From Aegilops tauschii subsp. strangulata (lineage: Eukaryota; Streptophyta; Magnoliopsida; Poales; Poaceae): a stretch of DNA of 64,000 nt. Both the position numbers and the translations under genes were made by a program. Under the pieces are notes generated by a model that had not been told where the DNA came from, made no database searches, and saw only the letters and a program-made list of their open reading frames with translations. The stretch lies in contig NC_053040.3 of NCBI RefSeq assembly GCF_002575655.3, forward strand, positions 462,196,780 to 462,260,779, in the 5' to 3' direction. Shown here in pieces: positions 44,229 to 54,959 of the stretch. The first letter of the stretch is position 1. Every line of letters begins with the position of its first letter.

Positions 44229-44694
44229 AAAAAATAGGAAAAGATTTTTGGGAAACACTTCAGGTATTTTATTTTTTACTAGCAAGCATGCCCGTGCGTT
44301 GCACCGGAAGAAAAAAATCATTCCTAATACACCCAGTCATCGTCATCAGCAAATTCGTTAAAATCTTTCAAGATGCTGCACGACAAACAATATAATAAGT
44401 GGTGTTGCACAAAAACATAAATGTGGGCTGATTTTGAAATGTACTCAAGATGTTTTCAATTTATTAGACAACAAAAATAATCTACCCGATAAAAAAATAA
44501 ACAAAAAAGAAAAAAAATGGGTTTTTAAAAATGATTGACACGCAAGATAATAGCATATTTGAAATCTGCACATTCTTTGAGGAAATTTCTATATATAGTA
44601 TGTTAAATTTCGAGTTAGAATTTAAAAGATGTGAATATTTTAAAACGTATTTGAATCAGGCCGATAAAAGAAAATTATATAAAAAGGTAGAAAA

Positions 44695-44765
44695 GTGGGG
44701 ATAGTGTGGACTCAAACCTGAGTCTCTCAGGGAGAAGCTTGGCGCTCTAGCCAGTGGGCTACTTC
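44695..44765 (-). other. tRNA-like pol III promoter sequence (SINE-like remnant)
   Basis: The - strand reads an A box TAGCCCACTGG (44751-44761) and, about 32 bases later, a B box GGTTTGAGTCC (44708-44718). This is the spacing of tRNA internal promoters. The stems do not pair as a tRNA should, so it is a tRNA-derived repeat and not a tRNA gene. Confidence 0.5.
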
Positions 44766-45350
44766 ATCAATGTTGTACATTTGCGGGTCGCTTCTTAAGG
44801 CAAATCCAGGTGCAACAACTTAGGAAAAAATCAAATCATTTCTTCTTACTTATGGGTGGCGTAGTGGTTAATTTATGGCAAATTCAGGGGCAATTTTCAG
44901 GACATATCGTCAGAAGCAATAGCCACTTTATTAGTAGAATAGAGATTAAAACTCGATGGCCATGACATGACCTGTAGATGCCTATGGCATCGATGGTTTA
45001 TTATGCACTCGTATAAACCAAAATCGCCCGGAGATAACTTATGTCATGACCTATATAGTCAATATGTGCATGTAGATTCGGAGAAGACAAAGAATGCATG
45101 CATATAGAGAATCAAGCTATTTTATTGGTAAAGGGAGCGTGTTCCTAGTTAATCTACCTAGGTGTTTTCAAAAAAAAAAAGTTAATCTACCTAGGTATTT
45201 ATTATTAATTACAGAATCTGGCCAATTTAATCAAGTGCTCCCGTGTCCATTCCAGCCCATTCGGGTGTCCACACCAACCATCTCGCGCAGGCGACGCGTC
45301 GCACCGTTGTCTATCCCCTCCCCTCCAACCTTATCTTCTCAACTACCCTC

Positions 45351-45641
45351 TGTTCCGCAACTCCGCCGGCGAGTCCGGTCCGAGGTTGCGGAGTGAGGGC
45401 GAGCGTCGTAGACGAAGTAGTCGAACACGCGAAAGTAAATGACACAGAGAAGTATGGAGGAGACCAGCTTTATTAATCAATGATCAGGGGTTACAATGAT
45501 GGCTCCTCGTTGCTTTATATAGGGGGTAGGGGGTCAAGGGATAAGTACCCACTTAACGTAAAGTGGGGGAAACGGGAGGGGCTAGCCCGTGCGATACGCA
45601 CGAGGCCGCCGCCACCCCTCGGTGGCCCCGGTTTCCCAACA
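45351..45641 (-). repeat. Left LTR (3' LTR) of the 7.2-kb Copia element
   Basis: 291 bp, starting TGTTCCGCAACTCCGCC and ending GGTTTCCCAACA. It differs from 52291-52581 at only a handful of positions. A TATA box reads TATATAAAG on the - strand at about 45514-45521. Confidence 0.95.
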
Positions 45642-45653
45642 CTCCCCCTTGGG
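45642..45653 (-). other. Polypurine tract of the 7.2-kb Copia element
   Basis: CCCAAGGGGGAG on the - strand directly before the 3' LTR. Confidence 0.85.
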
Positions 45654-45860
45654 TAATTATCCGTATATCCATGCCTCAAAACTCCGAAAAACCCAGTGGA
45701 AAAAAATATGGAGAAAGAGCACACGGTATACATTGTTGTATCGCACGAATTGCCTCGTCAAAAACCTCATGTGAGAAACATCAGGAAAACTCACTCAAGG
45801 GAAAAAGAGTACAATCCACTCAACCATCAAGTTGAGTACTCGATCATCAGGATTGAGATT

Positions 45861-47280
45861 TTAGCGACGAGTTTGTGAAGTTTCTCCCCCTGAACCTTGC
45901 ATCTCTCTAAGTCTCATCATACCGATTCCACGCACACACCTCTCTAAGGTTGATGTCGGTAATGATTTAGTGAACATATCAGCAAGATTGTCACAGGACT
46001 TAGTATGCAAAACTCTCACCTCGTTCAACTGTTGCAGCTCATGTGCATAGAAGAACTTGGGACTAATATGCTTTGTGAGGTTACTCTTCACATAACCCAT
46101 CTGGACTTGTGCAACGCAAGCAGCATTATCTTCATAGATAATGGTAGGGGTTTGTACGGTGTTCAGCCCACATGTCTGCTGAATGTGGCCGATCATCCGC
46201 CGAAGCGATACACACTCTTTTGACGCTTTGAATAATGCCATGATTTCCGAGTGGTTCGTGGAAGTCGACACAAGTGTTTGCTTGGACGATTTCCAGGAAA
46301 ACGCAGTTCTACCACAAAGGAAAACATATCCAGTCTGCGATTTGCAATCATGCAGGTCCGATAGGTACCCACCATCGGCATAGCCTATAATAGATAGGTC
46401 TTGATTTCTTTTATAAAACAGGCCAAGATCTTTGGTCCCTTGCAGGTAACGGAAGACGTCCTTGACACCTTTCCAATGCCTCTTGGTAGGTTCAGAACTG
46501 TACCGAGCAAGCAAACTGACGGCGAACGCAATGTCTGGCCGTGCACAATTTGCGAGGTACATGAGTGCTCCAACTGCACTCAGGTAAGGAACCTCTGGTC
46601 CCAGAGTTTCCTCCCCCTCTTCCTTTGGCCTGAACGGGTCCTTGTCTGGCTGTAAAGATCTTCCGACCATCGGGGTCTTAGAAGGATATGCCTTATCAAA
46701 TCCAAATCTCTCCAACACCTTCTAGGTGTAGGCCGACTGGTGCACTAGAATCCTATCAGGGGAATGTTCAAGTTGCAGACCTAGACAGAACTTGGTTTTA
46801 CCCAAATCCTTCATCTCGAATTCCGACATCAGGTAGGAACTCGCTTCCTCAATATCCTCAGGCGTACCGATTATGTTTAAATCGTCCACGTACACCGAGA
46901 TTATACAGAATCCATCTTGGGATCGCCGTATAAAAACACATGGGCAATCTTTATTGCTCGTGTAACCCTTCTCATGAAGGAAATCACTTAAGCGATTGTA
47001 CCATATTCTACCAGACTGTCTGAGTCCGTACAGTGCCTTTTGAAGTTGAACACTGTATAGACCCCTATTTGCTCTATCATGGTTCGGAACAGGGATACCT
47101 TCTGGAACCTTCATGTATATGTTCGAATCCAAGTTACCATATAGGTAAGCAGTGACAACATCCATTAGTTTCATTTTCAAGCCCATGTTTACTGCCATCG
47201 AGATCAAGTATCTAAAGGTAACTCCATCCATGACTGGGGAATAAGTCTCTCAAAATCGACACCTGGTCGTTGAGTGAACC
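45861..47280 (-). pseudogene. Copia reverse transcriptase and RNase H, broken
   Basis: RT starts near 47310 with KARLVAQGF. A one-base deletion in DFEETYSPV near 47245 shifts the frame. From 47231 RT is open: MDGVTFRYLISMAV, LYGLRQSGRIW, catalytic YVDD in ISVYVDDLNIIG, and FEMKDLG. A TAG at 46722-46724 replaces glutamine (AYTQKVLERF). RNase H then runs open from 46718 to 45861 (GALMYLANCARPDIAFAV, YADGGYLSD, TEA/ITEA-like SEIMALFKA, and the C-terminal LADMFTKSLP). All catalytic motifs remain; only the stop and the frameshift kill it. Confidence 0.92.
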
Positions 47281-47335
47281 CTTGAGCAACGAGCCTTGCT
47301 TTGTACCGTACTACCTTATTATTTTCATCTCTCTT

Positions 47336-48037
47336 TCAAACAAAAACCCACCTATGGCCAACAGGGCGAATGTGGGGAGGAGTTCGACAAACTGGTCCGA
47401 ACACCTTCCTTTTGTTGAGAGATAATAATTCGGCAGTAATTGCCTGCTGCCAATCTTTCCAATCCGACCTTTTCTTGCAATCAGCGAGCGTGTTAGGCTC
47501 AGGGTCAAGATCTATGATTGAGGCAATTTTCGTAGCAAAGTTGATGTCGACAATCACCGTTGCTCGGTTCAGGGACTGCCCCGTATAAATATAATTTATG
47601 GCCATTTCGTCATGGAGCGCATCCGGCGCAAACACTTGCTCTACCAAATTTCCCATTATGGGAGCAAGGTCCTTTAGATTTCCCGCGCCGATGTGTGCGC
47701 TCACATCTCCGCTGGGTGTTTCCCCTATGGGAAAGTTTAAGTCCGGAATTTCGTGCACTGAATTTTCCGTACTTGTGCCAGGTCTCGACTGGCTCCCCGT
47801 TTCAATTTGGGGTACTTTGGCGACAGGCTGTGATAAATCTCTCTTATCCTTTTTCGTCAGGCGTCCCCGAGTACTTGGGATTTGAGAAGCCGGATTTCTC
47901 GTCCTTTTAGGCCTTTGGACGGGAGCGGGTATACCATCATTTTTCTTCGGTATTTCAACCCTTTCCGTTGCATTGCGCGCGTGCACATGCGATTTTGTCA
48001 CAGTCTTTAAGTCACTAAAGTGGTCGGGGTTGATTTG
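47336..48037 (-). pseudogene. Copia pol linker between integrase and RT
   Basis: The frame from 48001 to a TGA at 47336-47338 holds the low-complexity linker (KRTRNPASQIPSTRGRLTKK) and then the start of RT (SDWKDWQQAITAEL, HIRPVGHRWVFV). The TGA replaces arginine directly after WVFV. At its other end a TAG (48038-48040) separates it from integrase. Together with neighbouring entries it is one broken pol gene. Confidence 0.85.
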
Positions 48038-48040
48038 CTA

Positions 48041-49048
48041 AAGACTGCAAATTATTATATTTTGGACTTCTCTCTCAGTCTCAGCAGTGCGCGGGTCATG
48101 AGCGTGGATCCCCGTGGCTTGCCACGTGATTTCTCGACTTTTAGCATCAAGGGGTTGATTCTCTCCCCCTAAAGTCAGGAAAAGATCCTCGTCAAAAATG
48201 CAATCAGCAAAACGAGCCGTGTGACAGTCACCTGTCATGGGGTCCAGATACCTAATTATGGACACAGTCTCATAACCAACGTATATCCCCGACTTACGGA
48301 GCAGGCCCATCGCCGATCGCTGAGGGGGTGGTATTGGTACATATACCTGGCAACCGAACCTACGAAGGTGGGAAATTTTCGGTGCCGACCCTTGCGCAAG
48401 TTGAACAGGAGAGTGGATGTTGTAGGCCGACGGTCGAAAGTTGATGAGATTAGCCGCGTGTAACACCGCGTGGCCCCAACATGTAGTTGGTAAATTACAA
48501 CCCTGAAGGAGCGGTCGGGCAATGAATTTAATTCTTTTAATCAATGCCTCGGCAAGTCCATTTTGTGTATGAACATGTGGTACCGAGTGCTCAACTTTGA
48601 TTCCCATTGCCATGCAATAATCATCGAACGCCTTTGAAGTAAATTCTCCGGCGTTGTCCATTCGAATAGACTTTATACGATAATCCGGGAAATTATTCCT
48701 CATTTGTATGATCTGTGAGATCAATTTTGCAAAGGCATGGTTCCGTGTTGACAGCAGGCAAACATTGGACCATTTAGAGGAAGCATCAATGAGCACCATG
48801 AAGTACCGAAACGGCCCCGTGAGGGGCTGAATTGGACCGCATATGTCCCCTTGGATACGTTCCAAGAACGCGGGGATTTCATCCCTCACCTTGAGGGGCG
48901 ATGGCCTAATGACTAACTTCCCCTTAGCGCATGCGGAGCACACGAAATCATCGGGATTCGGGAAGTTCTTCACGTTAACATTATGGCCATGTGAGTTGTT
49001 AATTATATTTCTCATCATCCTAAGTCCGGGGTGGCCTAACCTATCGTG
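48041..49048 (-). pseudogene. Copia integrase, open but isolated by stops
   Basis: The zinc-binding part begins HDRLGHPG, its tryptophan replaced by TAG at 49049-49051, followed by a CxxC pair in VCSACAKGK. The catalytic residues are D in IQGDICGPI, D in SIRMDNAGEF and E in HTQNGLAEALI. The C-terminal GKE-like region has RRFGCQVYVPI and GIYVGYE. The piece is about 326 codons without a stop. Enzymatically complete, it could not be made as part of a polyprotein. Confidence 0.92.
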
Positions 49049-49489
49049 CTAGAGGCAGAAGAGTTCAGAGCTTCTAAAAACGGTCTTGAGGGTAGTGTAC
49101 ACGGGCGGTGCTACTATCTTAGTGTAGTATAGCCCTGTGTCAAACGAAGGAAGCCTTTCGATAACATGTTTACCACCTGCATCCCGCTTTGTGATGAGTA
49201 GGCACTCCTTGCCGTTTTCATCATCGGTCTCAGCATGGAAACCATTAGCGCGGATGTCTCTAAAGCTCAAAAGAGTACGAGTCGACTCCGGGTACAACAA
49301 CGCATCATTAATGATCAAAGTTGTTCCCATGGGGAGTATAATAGTGGCTCGTCCGGAGCCAACTATGTGAGAACCGCAGCCGGCGATTGTCATAATACTT
49401 TCCGGAGATTTTTTAATGGACTCAAAGTACTTAGTTTCTCGTAAAATGGTATGAGTGGTGGCGCTATCGGTAAGGCACGTCTCCTCCAT
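49049..49489 (-). pseudogene. Copia protease and pre-integrase region
   Basis: The frame holds CLTDSATTHTIL, where DSA(T) is the aspartic protease active site, then HIVGSGRATI and ALLYPESTRTLLSF, typical of Copia protease. It ends with FDTGLYYTKI and stops at the W-to-TAG lesion at the head of integrase. Between 49490 and 49738, upstream, the frame to gag is unclear. Confidence 0.88.
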
Positions 49490-49738
49490 TCGGGCGCCAC
49501 GCGCGTTCTAAAATATGACATCTAATTAATGTAATGAGGAAGAAAATACATTAAAAGTAAATGCACACATCTCAGAACATAACATGCTATCATGTATAAA
49601 TAATGGAATAAATGAATAAATGTCATCCAATCGCCAAAGTAAAGAATAAGTTTATGCTCTCATAGAGCTTACAACCAAATCGAATTTATTCAATTTTATT
49701 GTATCAAATCACGGAATCATGATAACCAAAGAGGTATG

Positions 49739-50877
49739 CTAAGTGGACTCGGTGAAGAAGCCATTCACTTCCGCCGCAATCTCCATACTAGTGAGCTGAT
49801 CCTCCTTAGAAATCATCTTGGAGGCAGCGTCAATGTCTAGTGGCGGCGCCGCCGAGGCGACCATGTGGTCAACCTCCATGGCGACGTGGGCGTCGGTAGA
49901 GACCGCCAAAGCTGCCGCGATGGGCACCGCTGGGGTCGCCTCTATGGGCGCAGCAGGGGGAGTAGCGATCATCACGGGTGCCGCCATGGGCGCCGGTGGT
50001 GCTCCCTCCTGAACCAAGGCGAGGTGCGTCTCACGCGCCTTCCGAGCCTTATATGCATCAACGACCTCCTATGGTGCGCGACACTGGCGGGAGAAATGCT
50101 CCACCGAGCCACAACGGAAGCAGTCCTGAGGCCTTTGCCCTCCCTTGCCTGGCTTGTTCTGCTTAGCCGGGGCGGGGGGTGAGGGCCCTTCTTCTTGCCC
50201 TTCCGGCCCCTCTTCTTCTGTTGAGGCTTGCGGACTTTGAGAGCGTTCACCTCTTGGCGAGAACTCCCCCCAAGTGGTTGCGCGACAAAGTTCTTTTTGA
50301 GAACCTCGTCCTGCGCCTCCGCCACCTGGAGGACGTCAATCAACTCTGAATACCTCGTGTAGTTCCCCTGGCGGTAGTTCCATAAGGACTGGACCGCGTC
50401 GGGGTGGAAAGTGGATAGGGTTTTCTCAATCTTCTGGGAGTCGGTAATCTCAGCACCACACAACCGAAGAGTCGTACAAATCCGGTGCAGAGCCGAATTG
50501 TACTCCCCAACCGTCCTGAAGTCCGCAAACCTCAGACGGATCCACTCTGCCTCTGCACGTGGCTTCACAGTGTACTTCAGCCGCTCAAACCGCTGCTTAA
50601 GAGCGGTCCAAAGGCCAGAAGCACTGCGCTCAGCCATATACTCATCTTTCAGAGTAGGTGACAGGTGATGACGGAGAAAGTGCAGAGCCTGCGCATTCTC
50701 AGTTTCGAACTTGAGATCAGTGACGGCCAGCTGGCCCCCCTTACCGATTGCCCTCAGGAGGGTTTTGCCCTGGACAAAGATCTCGCAGTCCGAGGACCAT
50801 GACAGGTAGTTCAGCCCTGTCTGGGCCAACTCAGGAAACTCCTTGTTGACAATTCCGGCCATCTGCGATTTATGCAA
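49739..50877 (-). pseudogene. Copia gag of the 7.2-kb element, frameshifted
   Basis: From 50877, NYLSWSSDCEIFVQGK, LRHHLSPTLKDEYM, LWTALKQRFERLK, FRTVGEYNSALHRI and LIDVLQVAEAQDEVL mark a UBN2-type gag. A one-base frame change near 50175 leads into the zinc knuckle CFRCGSVEHFSRQC (about 50085-50126, complete CCHC). Three codons later a TAG (50069-50071) stops the frame. A Pro/Ala-rich tail (50017-49739) follows, repeating AAPxxP and AVP units. The true start may be the second methionine. Confidence 0.88.
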
Positions 50878-52276
50878 AAATTATGAGATTACAGCAGGTA
50901 ATCTTTTGCACAAAGCGATGTTGATAAACTTATTCAATAAAATGACGTTCCATTATCTAAAACATGTTCTTATATGACTTACTTAATGATTAAGAGTGCA
51001 AAACAATTAATCTACAGTAGTAAAATCATACAATAAAACATGTTTACAAAAGATAGCATGTTAAGCCCATCTAGTACGTGAAAAATAGCCCAAAAAGTGA
51101 ATTCCCGAGGCATTTTAAAGCCCAAATACGTGTTTTCAGCGAAAACAGACAGTTCCAGGGGGTTCTACGCGAAATATTGTTGCAGGAATAAAACTCACGC
51201 AAAAGCTGAAAACTACAGGGGCTAAACCGCAATTTTTCCGCGCTGCAGCCTGCGCCACTTTTTTTGTGTGTACCAGGGTCTCCACAGCCCGCGGCCCAGC
51301 CGGGCCCAGCAGCCAGTGCCTGGCCGGCCCATCCGACCGGCTCACCCGGCCCACACCCGGGGCGCGCTAGGGTTCCTAGCGCCCGAGTGGGCAGGGCGAC
51401 GGCGGCAGCCACGCAAGGGCAGCGGTGGCTGTGGCATCCTCGCCACGCCACGGCGACGGCGGCGGCTGCGGCGGCCACGCCGCCCGACGGCGGCGGCCAA
51501 AGGCACGCCACGCGACGGCGACGGCCAGGGCACGCACGCGCGCGGCCACCGCGCGCGGGCAGCAGCCACCAGCAGGGCGACGCGACCAGCGAGGGCGCGA
51601 GGCGGGGCGCGAGGCGAGGCCAGCGGGGCGCGCGGCCACGGTGCGGCGCGGCCATGGCCCGTGACGGGGCGTCGGCAGCGACTGTGGCCACGGCCACGGC
51701 GCGGCGACGCGGCACCGACCATCGGGGTGGGCTGCTGCGAGCACGCGCCAGCGAGACAGGGTGGGGCTGCGCAACGCGGCCAGCGGGGCCGCGGCCAGCA
51801 GGGCAGCGCCGGCGACCAGCGGGGTCGCGCCCAGCAGGGCACGGCGCTTCACGCGCGACCAGCGGGGGCGCGGACAGCACGGCGTCATCTGGACGCCGGC
51901 CTCGGGATGCGGATCTTCGTCGCGTTCATCCGGAAAAACGACGGCGCATGGCACATCTGGTGCTTTTCCGGCGGTACCGCGATCATCTGGATCGCGATCT
52001 GTACCGACTCCCTATAGTGCAGTCAACAAGTTCCTCTTAGTCCAAGAACATCGACATTGGTCGGCGACGTGTTCGTCCGCTCGGTTCTTGGGAGGAAAAT
52101 CCGCATCATAGGTAGATCAAATCCGAAAAATAATCTAATCGCAAAAGCGGAATCGTAGTAATGGGAGGAATCCATTTTTGCAAAAGTGGGGATCGAATCT
52201 TATACCTCCGCGGGATTGACGAAAGCCTGCGTGATGCAGGCTTGATGCAGGCTTGACGGAGAGTTGATGGAGCGAA
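50878..52276 (-). other. GC-rich leader of the 7.2-kb Copia element
   Basis: The ~1.4 kb between PBS and gag is ordinary at both ends, but 51250-51990 is extremely GC-rich with reiterated GGCGACG and GGCCAGCRGGG motifs. It is open for 160-270 codons in several frames on both strands (for example 51071-51880 - and 51264-52040 +). The translations are Arg/Ala/Pro-rich and share no motif, so I treat them as composition artefacts. It is either a structured 5' leader or host GC-rich exon sequence picked up by the element. Confidence 0.55.
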
Positions 52277-52290
52277 GCGTGCTGATAACG
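52277..52290 (-). other. Primer-binding site of the 7.2-kb Copia element
   Basis: CGTTATCAGCACGC follows the LTR end on the - strand. TTATCAGCACG is a common Copia variant of the initiator-Met PBS. Confidence 0.8.
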
Positions 52291-52581
52291 TGTTCCGCAA
52301 CTCCGCCGGCGAGTCCGGTACGAGGTTGCGGAGCGAGGGCGAGCGTCGTAGACGAAGTAGTCGAACACGCGAAAGTAAATGACACAGAGAAGTATGGAGG
52401 AGACCAGCTTTATTAATCAATGATCAGGTGTTACAATGATGACTCCTCGTTGCTTTATATAAAGGGTAGGGGGTCAAGGGATAAATACCCACCTAACGTA
52501 AAGTGGGGGAAACGGGAGGGGCTAGCCCGTGCGATACGCACGAGGCCGTCGCCACCCCTCGGTGGCCCCGGTTTCCCAACA
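52291..52581 (-). repeat. Right LTR (5' LTR) of the 7.2-kb Copia element
   Basis: 291 bp, the same length as the left LTR and ending GTTTCCCAACA before the CCCTC duplication. A TATA box (TATATAAAG on the - strand, about 52454-52461) would start the genomic RNA. Confidence 0.95.
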
Positions 52582-53365
52582 CCCTCATCCATCCTCGTCT
52601 CTCCCCCACGTCTTCTCCCCACACACTCCTGATTCCCTTCCTCTCTTCTCTCTATCCAACATGGAAGCGTAGCCCACTCCAGTCCTCTCAACGGCTGCTG
52701 CTGCTTCAAGGCCTCCCCGCAGTTGTCGATCTAGATCGGATCGTGGCCACCACCGAGGCTCCCCCGAGCGCCTCCTCCTCCTTCCTCCACGCGCTCAGTG
52801 CCCCATCCACCTCCCGCGCCCTCGCGCATGCCGCCCCACCGAAGCTCTAGCTAGCGCGACCCCACAGCACCTCCTTCTCCCTCTCTTCCTTCCGCTGCCT
52901 CTCAATTCTTTCCTTTTTCCTTGGCCATGAGAGCAGGAGCATGCATGGAGCCTCGCCACTGCCACCACAACAGACGTCGTAGCGCCGTCGCCGCCCGTCC
53001 TACCCTGCGACCGGCGCCGCCACCCTCGCCTCACCTCCATCATGTGTGAGTAGAATGATGATAGCGCCGCCATTGACTGTCCCAGGCCGTCCCTCACCGG
53101 GCGAGATGGCCGATGTCGAGACGGGACTCCTCTGTTTGCGTGTTTGTTCTTTATTCCATCTGTATCTAATCTTTTTTCTGCCTCTAGGGCTGCTAGAAAT
53201 CTTAACCAGGATATATATATAGGTGGGCCTGTGCCAGCTCATGGGCTGGATCGTTCGGTCGGCCTATCTCGGTGCCTATCGAAACTTGACGTACGAACGA
53301 TAAAACGGTGGACGGACGAAAATCAGGTAGCAAGAAGCGTTACGTGCTTTATTATTAGGTAGAGA

Positions 53366-53789
53366 TAGAGATTTTTTTTTACCTTTTCCCCTATATACTA
53401 TATATTTATTTTTTCAAAAAGTATTAAATTTTCAAATTTTAAACTTGTAAAATGTTAATCATGTGATTAAAAAAAGAGCAATGCATATTTCAGAAAACTT
53501 CAGCGCATAGTTAAAAAGAAGTTCAGCATACATTTTAGAATCTATCAGCTTGTATTACAATCATTTTGATAATATTGAAAAATGTTCACCATGTATTCCA
53601 AAACGATGATCACCATTTAAAAAAGTATTTATCATATATTTAGAAAAAGTTCTTATATTTTAAAAAATATTCATCGGGTATTTACATAAAGTTCACCGGT
53701 GACTTACAAGATGTTCATGTAGAATATGAAAAGAAAAAGGAAAACATGCAATACAAATCCGATAAAGTGTTCACGTATTTTTAAAGAAA
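53366..53789. other. No gene; AT-rich sequence between Helitron ends
   Basis: The sequence has repeated AAAAxGTTCACC/ATGTATT-like words in loose, tandem-like fashion. It shows no coding or structural signal. Confidence 0.6.
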
Positions 53790-53830
53790 CTAGCAAACAT
53801 ACCCGTGTGTTGCAACGAGAGAAAAAAATC
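53790..53830 (-). mobile_element. Helitron 3' terminus, weak (element G)
   Basis: CTAG at 53790-53793, preceded by A, with TACCCGTGTGTTGCAACGAG inside it. This is the same terminus as the others with two or three mutations that weaken the hairpin. No matching 5' terminus was found to the right, so the element is truncated or its start was overwritten by the Gypsy-type sequence. Confidence 0.6.
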
Positions 53831-54115
53831 ACACCTCATACATGCACTCGACGACATCAGCAAATTCACTGAAACCATTGACGATGCCACACAACCAACA
53901 ACATGATAAGTGGTGTTGCGTGTGTACTTAAGGTGTTTCCAAATATCTTTATGGGTGCTATTATGAAAAACATAAGGTTAAAAGTGATGCAAAATGGACT
54001 CATCAATTGTCATAGACTATTTGGTGCCATGAGCACATTGGCATCCGTTCAAATGGCAGGTCACAAGCAGCAAAGTGGTGGCTCATGGGTTCATTCAGAT
54101 GATCCTAACATCCGA

Positions 54116-54277
54116 GAAATCTCTTTGGAAGTTCTCATTTGTGAGGTGCACATTCCTTTTCCATGAAAGAATGGGTGTGTTGTAGGGTGGAACCCCGAAA
54201 TCTCTTTGGAAGTTGTCATTTGTGAGGTGCACATTCCTTTTCCATGAAAGAATGGGTGTGTTGTAGGGTGGAACCCC
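54116..54277. repeat. 81-bp tandem duplication
   Basis: GAAATCTCTTTGGAAGTT starts at 54116 and 54197, and the two 81-bp units are almost identical. There is no gene here. Confidence 0.9.
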
Positions 54278-54639
54278 AGTTCATGATATTTTCACACTTG
54301 GAGGGGGAAAGCGAAGAACAACAAGAACACAAAGAGGAAATCACTCACACAAACTCGGGTCACATGTTCACTAGAATAGCATACATGAGATCCACAAGCA
54401 TAACATGAACAATCAAGGGAAAATAACACAAATATAAGATTCTTCTCAAATCCAAAGGAGATGAGGTCTTGACGATAGTCTTCTCCACAAAAGAGGTCTT
54501 GATCTCCAAGAGGAGTGGTATATGAGCAAAGCCCTCTAGATAATCTCAATATATTTTTGCTAACCCTAGCTAGGAGGTGGGGTCATATATATGGAGTTTC
54601 ACGAAATAAGTGAGGAGGAGATGGGATACATGGGCCTCT

Positions 54640-54910
54640 GGCCCGGTTAGGCACGCGCAGGTGCCGGACATCTGGGCCGGGGGCTGGATATCCGGGGCTT
54701 TCCATGACACCAGATGTAGTCCGGGGCTGGTGCTAGATGTCCGGCCTGGGACTGGTCCAGTTTCTGTAGGCCTTGGGTGTCGTTGGGCCGGATTTCCCGG
54801 GCAGGCCGGATGTCTGGCTCCTGGAGCTCTTCCAGTGCTTTCTTGCTGTGGTTGTTGCTGGACTGGGGGCACCAGGCATCCGGCCAGGGGCCAGATGTCC
54901 GACCACTGTG
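54640..54910. repeat. CCGGAxxTCCGG palindrome cluster
   Basis: About eight imperfect palindromes of the type CCGGA-xx-TCCGG or CCAGATGTCCGG (for example near 54660, 54684, 54743, 54806 and 54890) at irregular spacing. It parallels the GGTASTACC array of the nested element at 5760-6205, although the sequence is unrelated. Confidence 0.7.
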
Positions 54911-54959
54911 GACTTTGCAAGATGCCCTTTCGTGATCCTTCGTCTATAGCCATGCTAGC

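Larger units (their letters stand above)
45351..52581 (-). mobile_element. Copia retrotransposon inside Helitron F, complete structure but dead
   Basis: 7231 bp with two 291-bp LTRs (TGTTCCGCAACTCC to GTTTCCCAACA) and a perfect target duplication CCCTC (45346-45350 and 52582-52586). A PBS lies next to the right LTR on the - strand and a polypurine tract next to the left LTR. The order gag, protease, integrase, RT, RNase H is Copia. The integrase and RT sequences suggest the Ivana/Oryco part of Copia, from memory only. The coding region carries several single-base lesions. It inserted after Helitron F arrived. Confidence 0.95.
44279..53365 (-). mobile_element. Helitron F, interrupted by a Copia element
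   Basis: This is the best-defined Helitron. CTAG is at 44279-44282 with flanking A, and the hairpin region is CCGGTGCAACGCACGGGC. The 5' end on the - strand is TCTCTACCTAATAATAAAGC at 53365, flanked by T, which matches the published grass Helitron start. A complete Copia element (45351-52581) sits inside, so the Helitron proper is only about 1.85 kb. It contains a tRNA-like stretch and GC-rich sequence at about 52590-53100 of unknown origin. No Rep or helicase. Confidence 0.8.

Noticed and set aside
44695..44765. A functional tRNA gene
   Set aside because: Only the A and B boxes fit. Acceptor and anticodon stems do not pair, so it is reported as tRNA-like only.
51071..52111. Six overlapping open frames of 79-269 codons in 51.1-52.1 kb
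   Set aside because: Translations on both strands are Arg/Ala/Pro-rich as expected from extreme GC content. No frame has a conserved motif, and the region is a retrotransposon leader.
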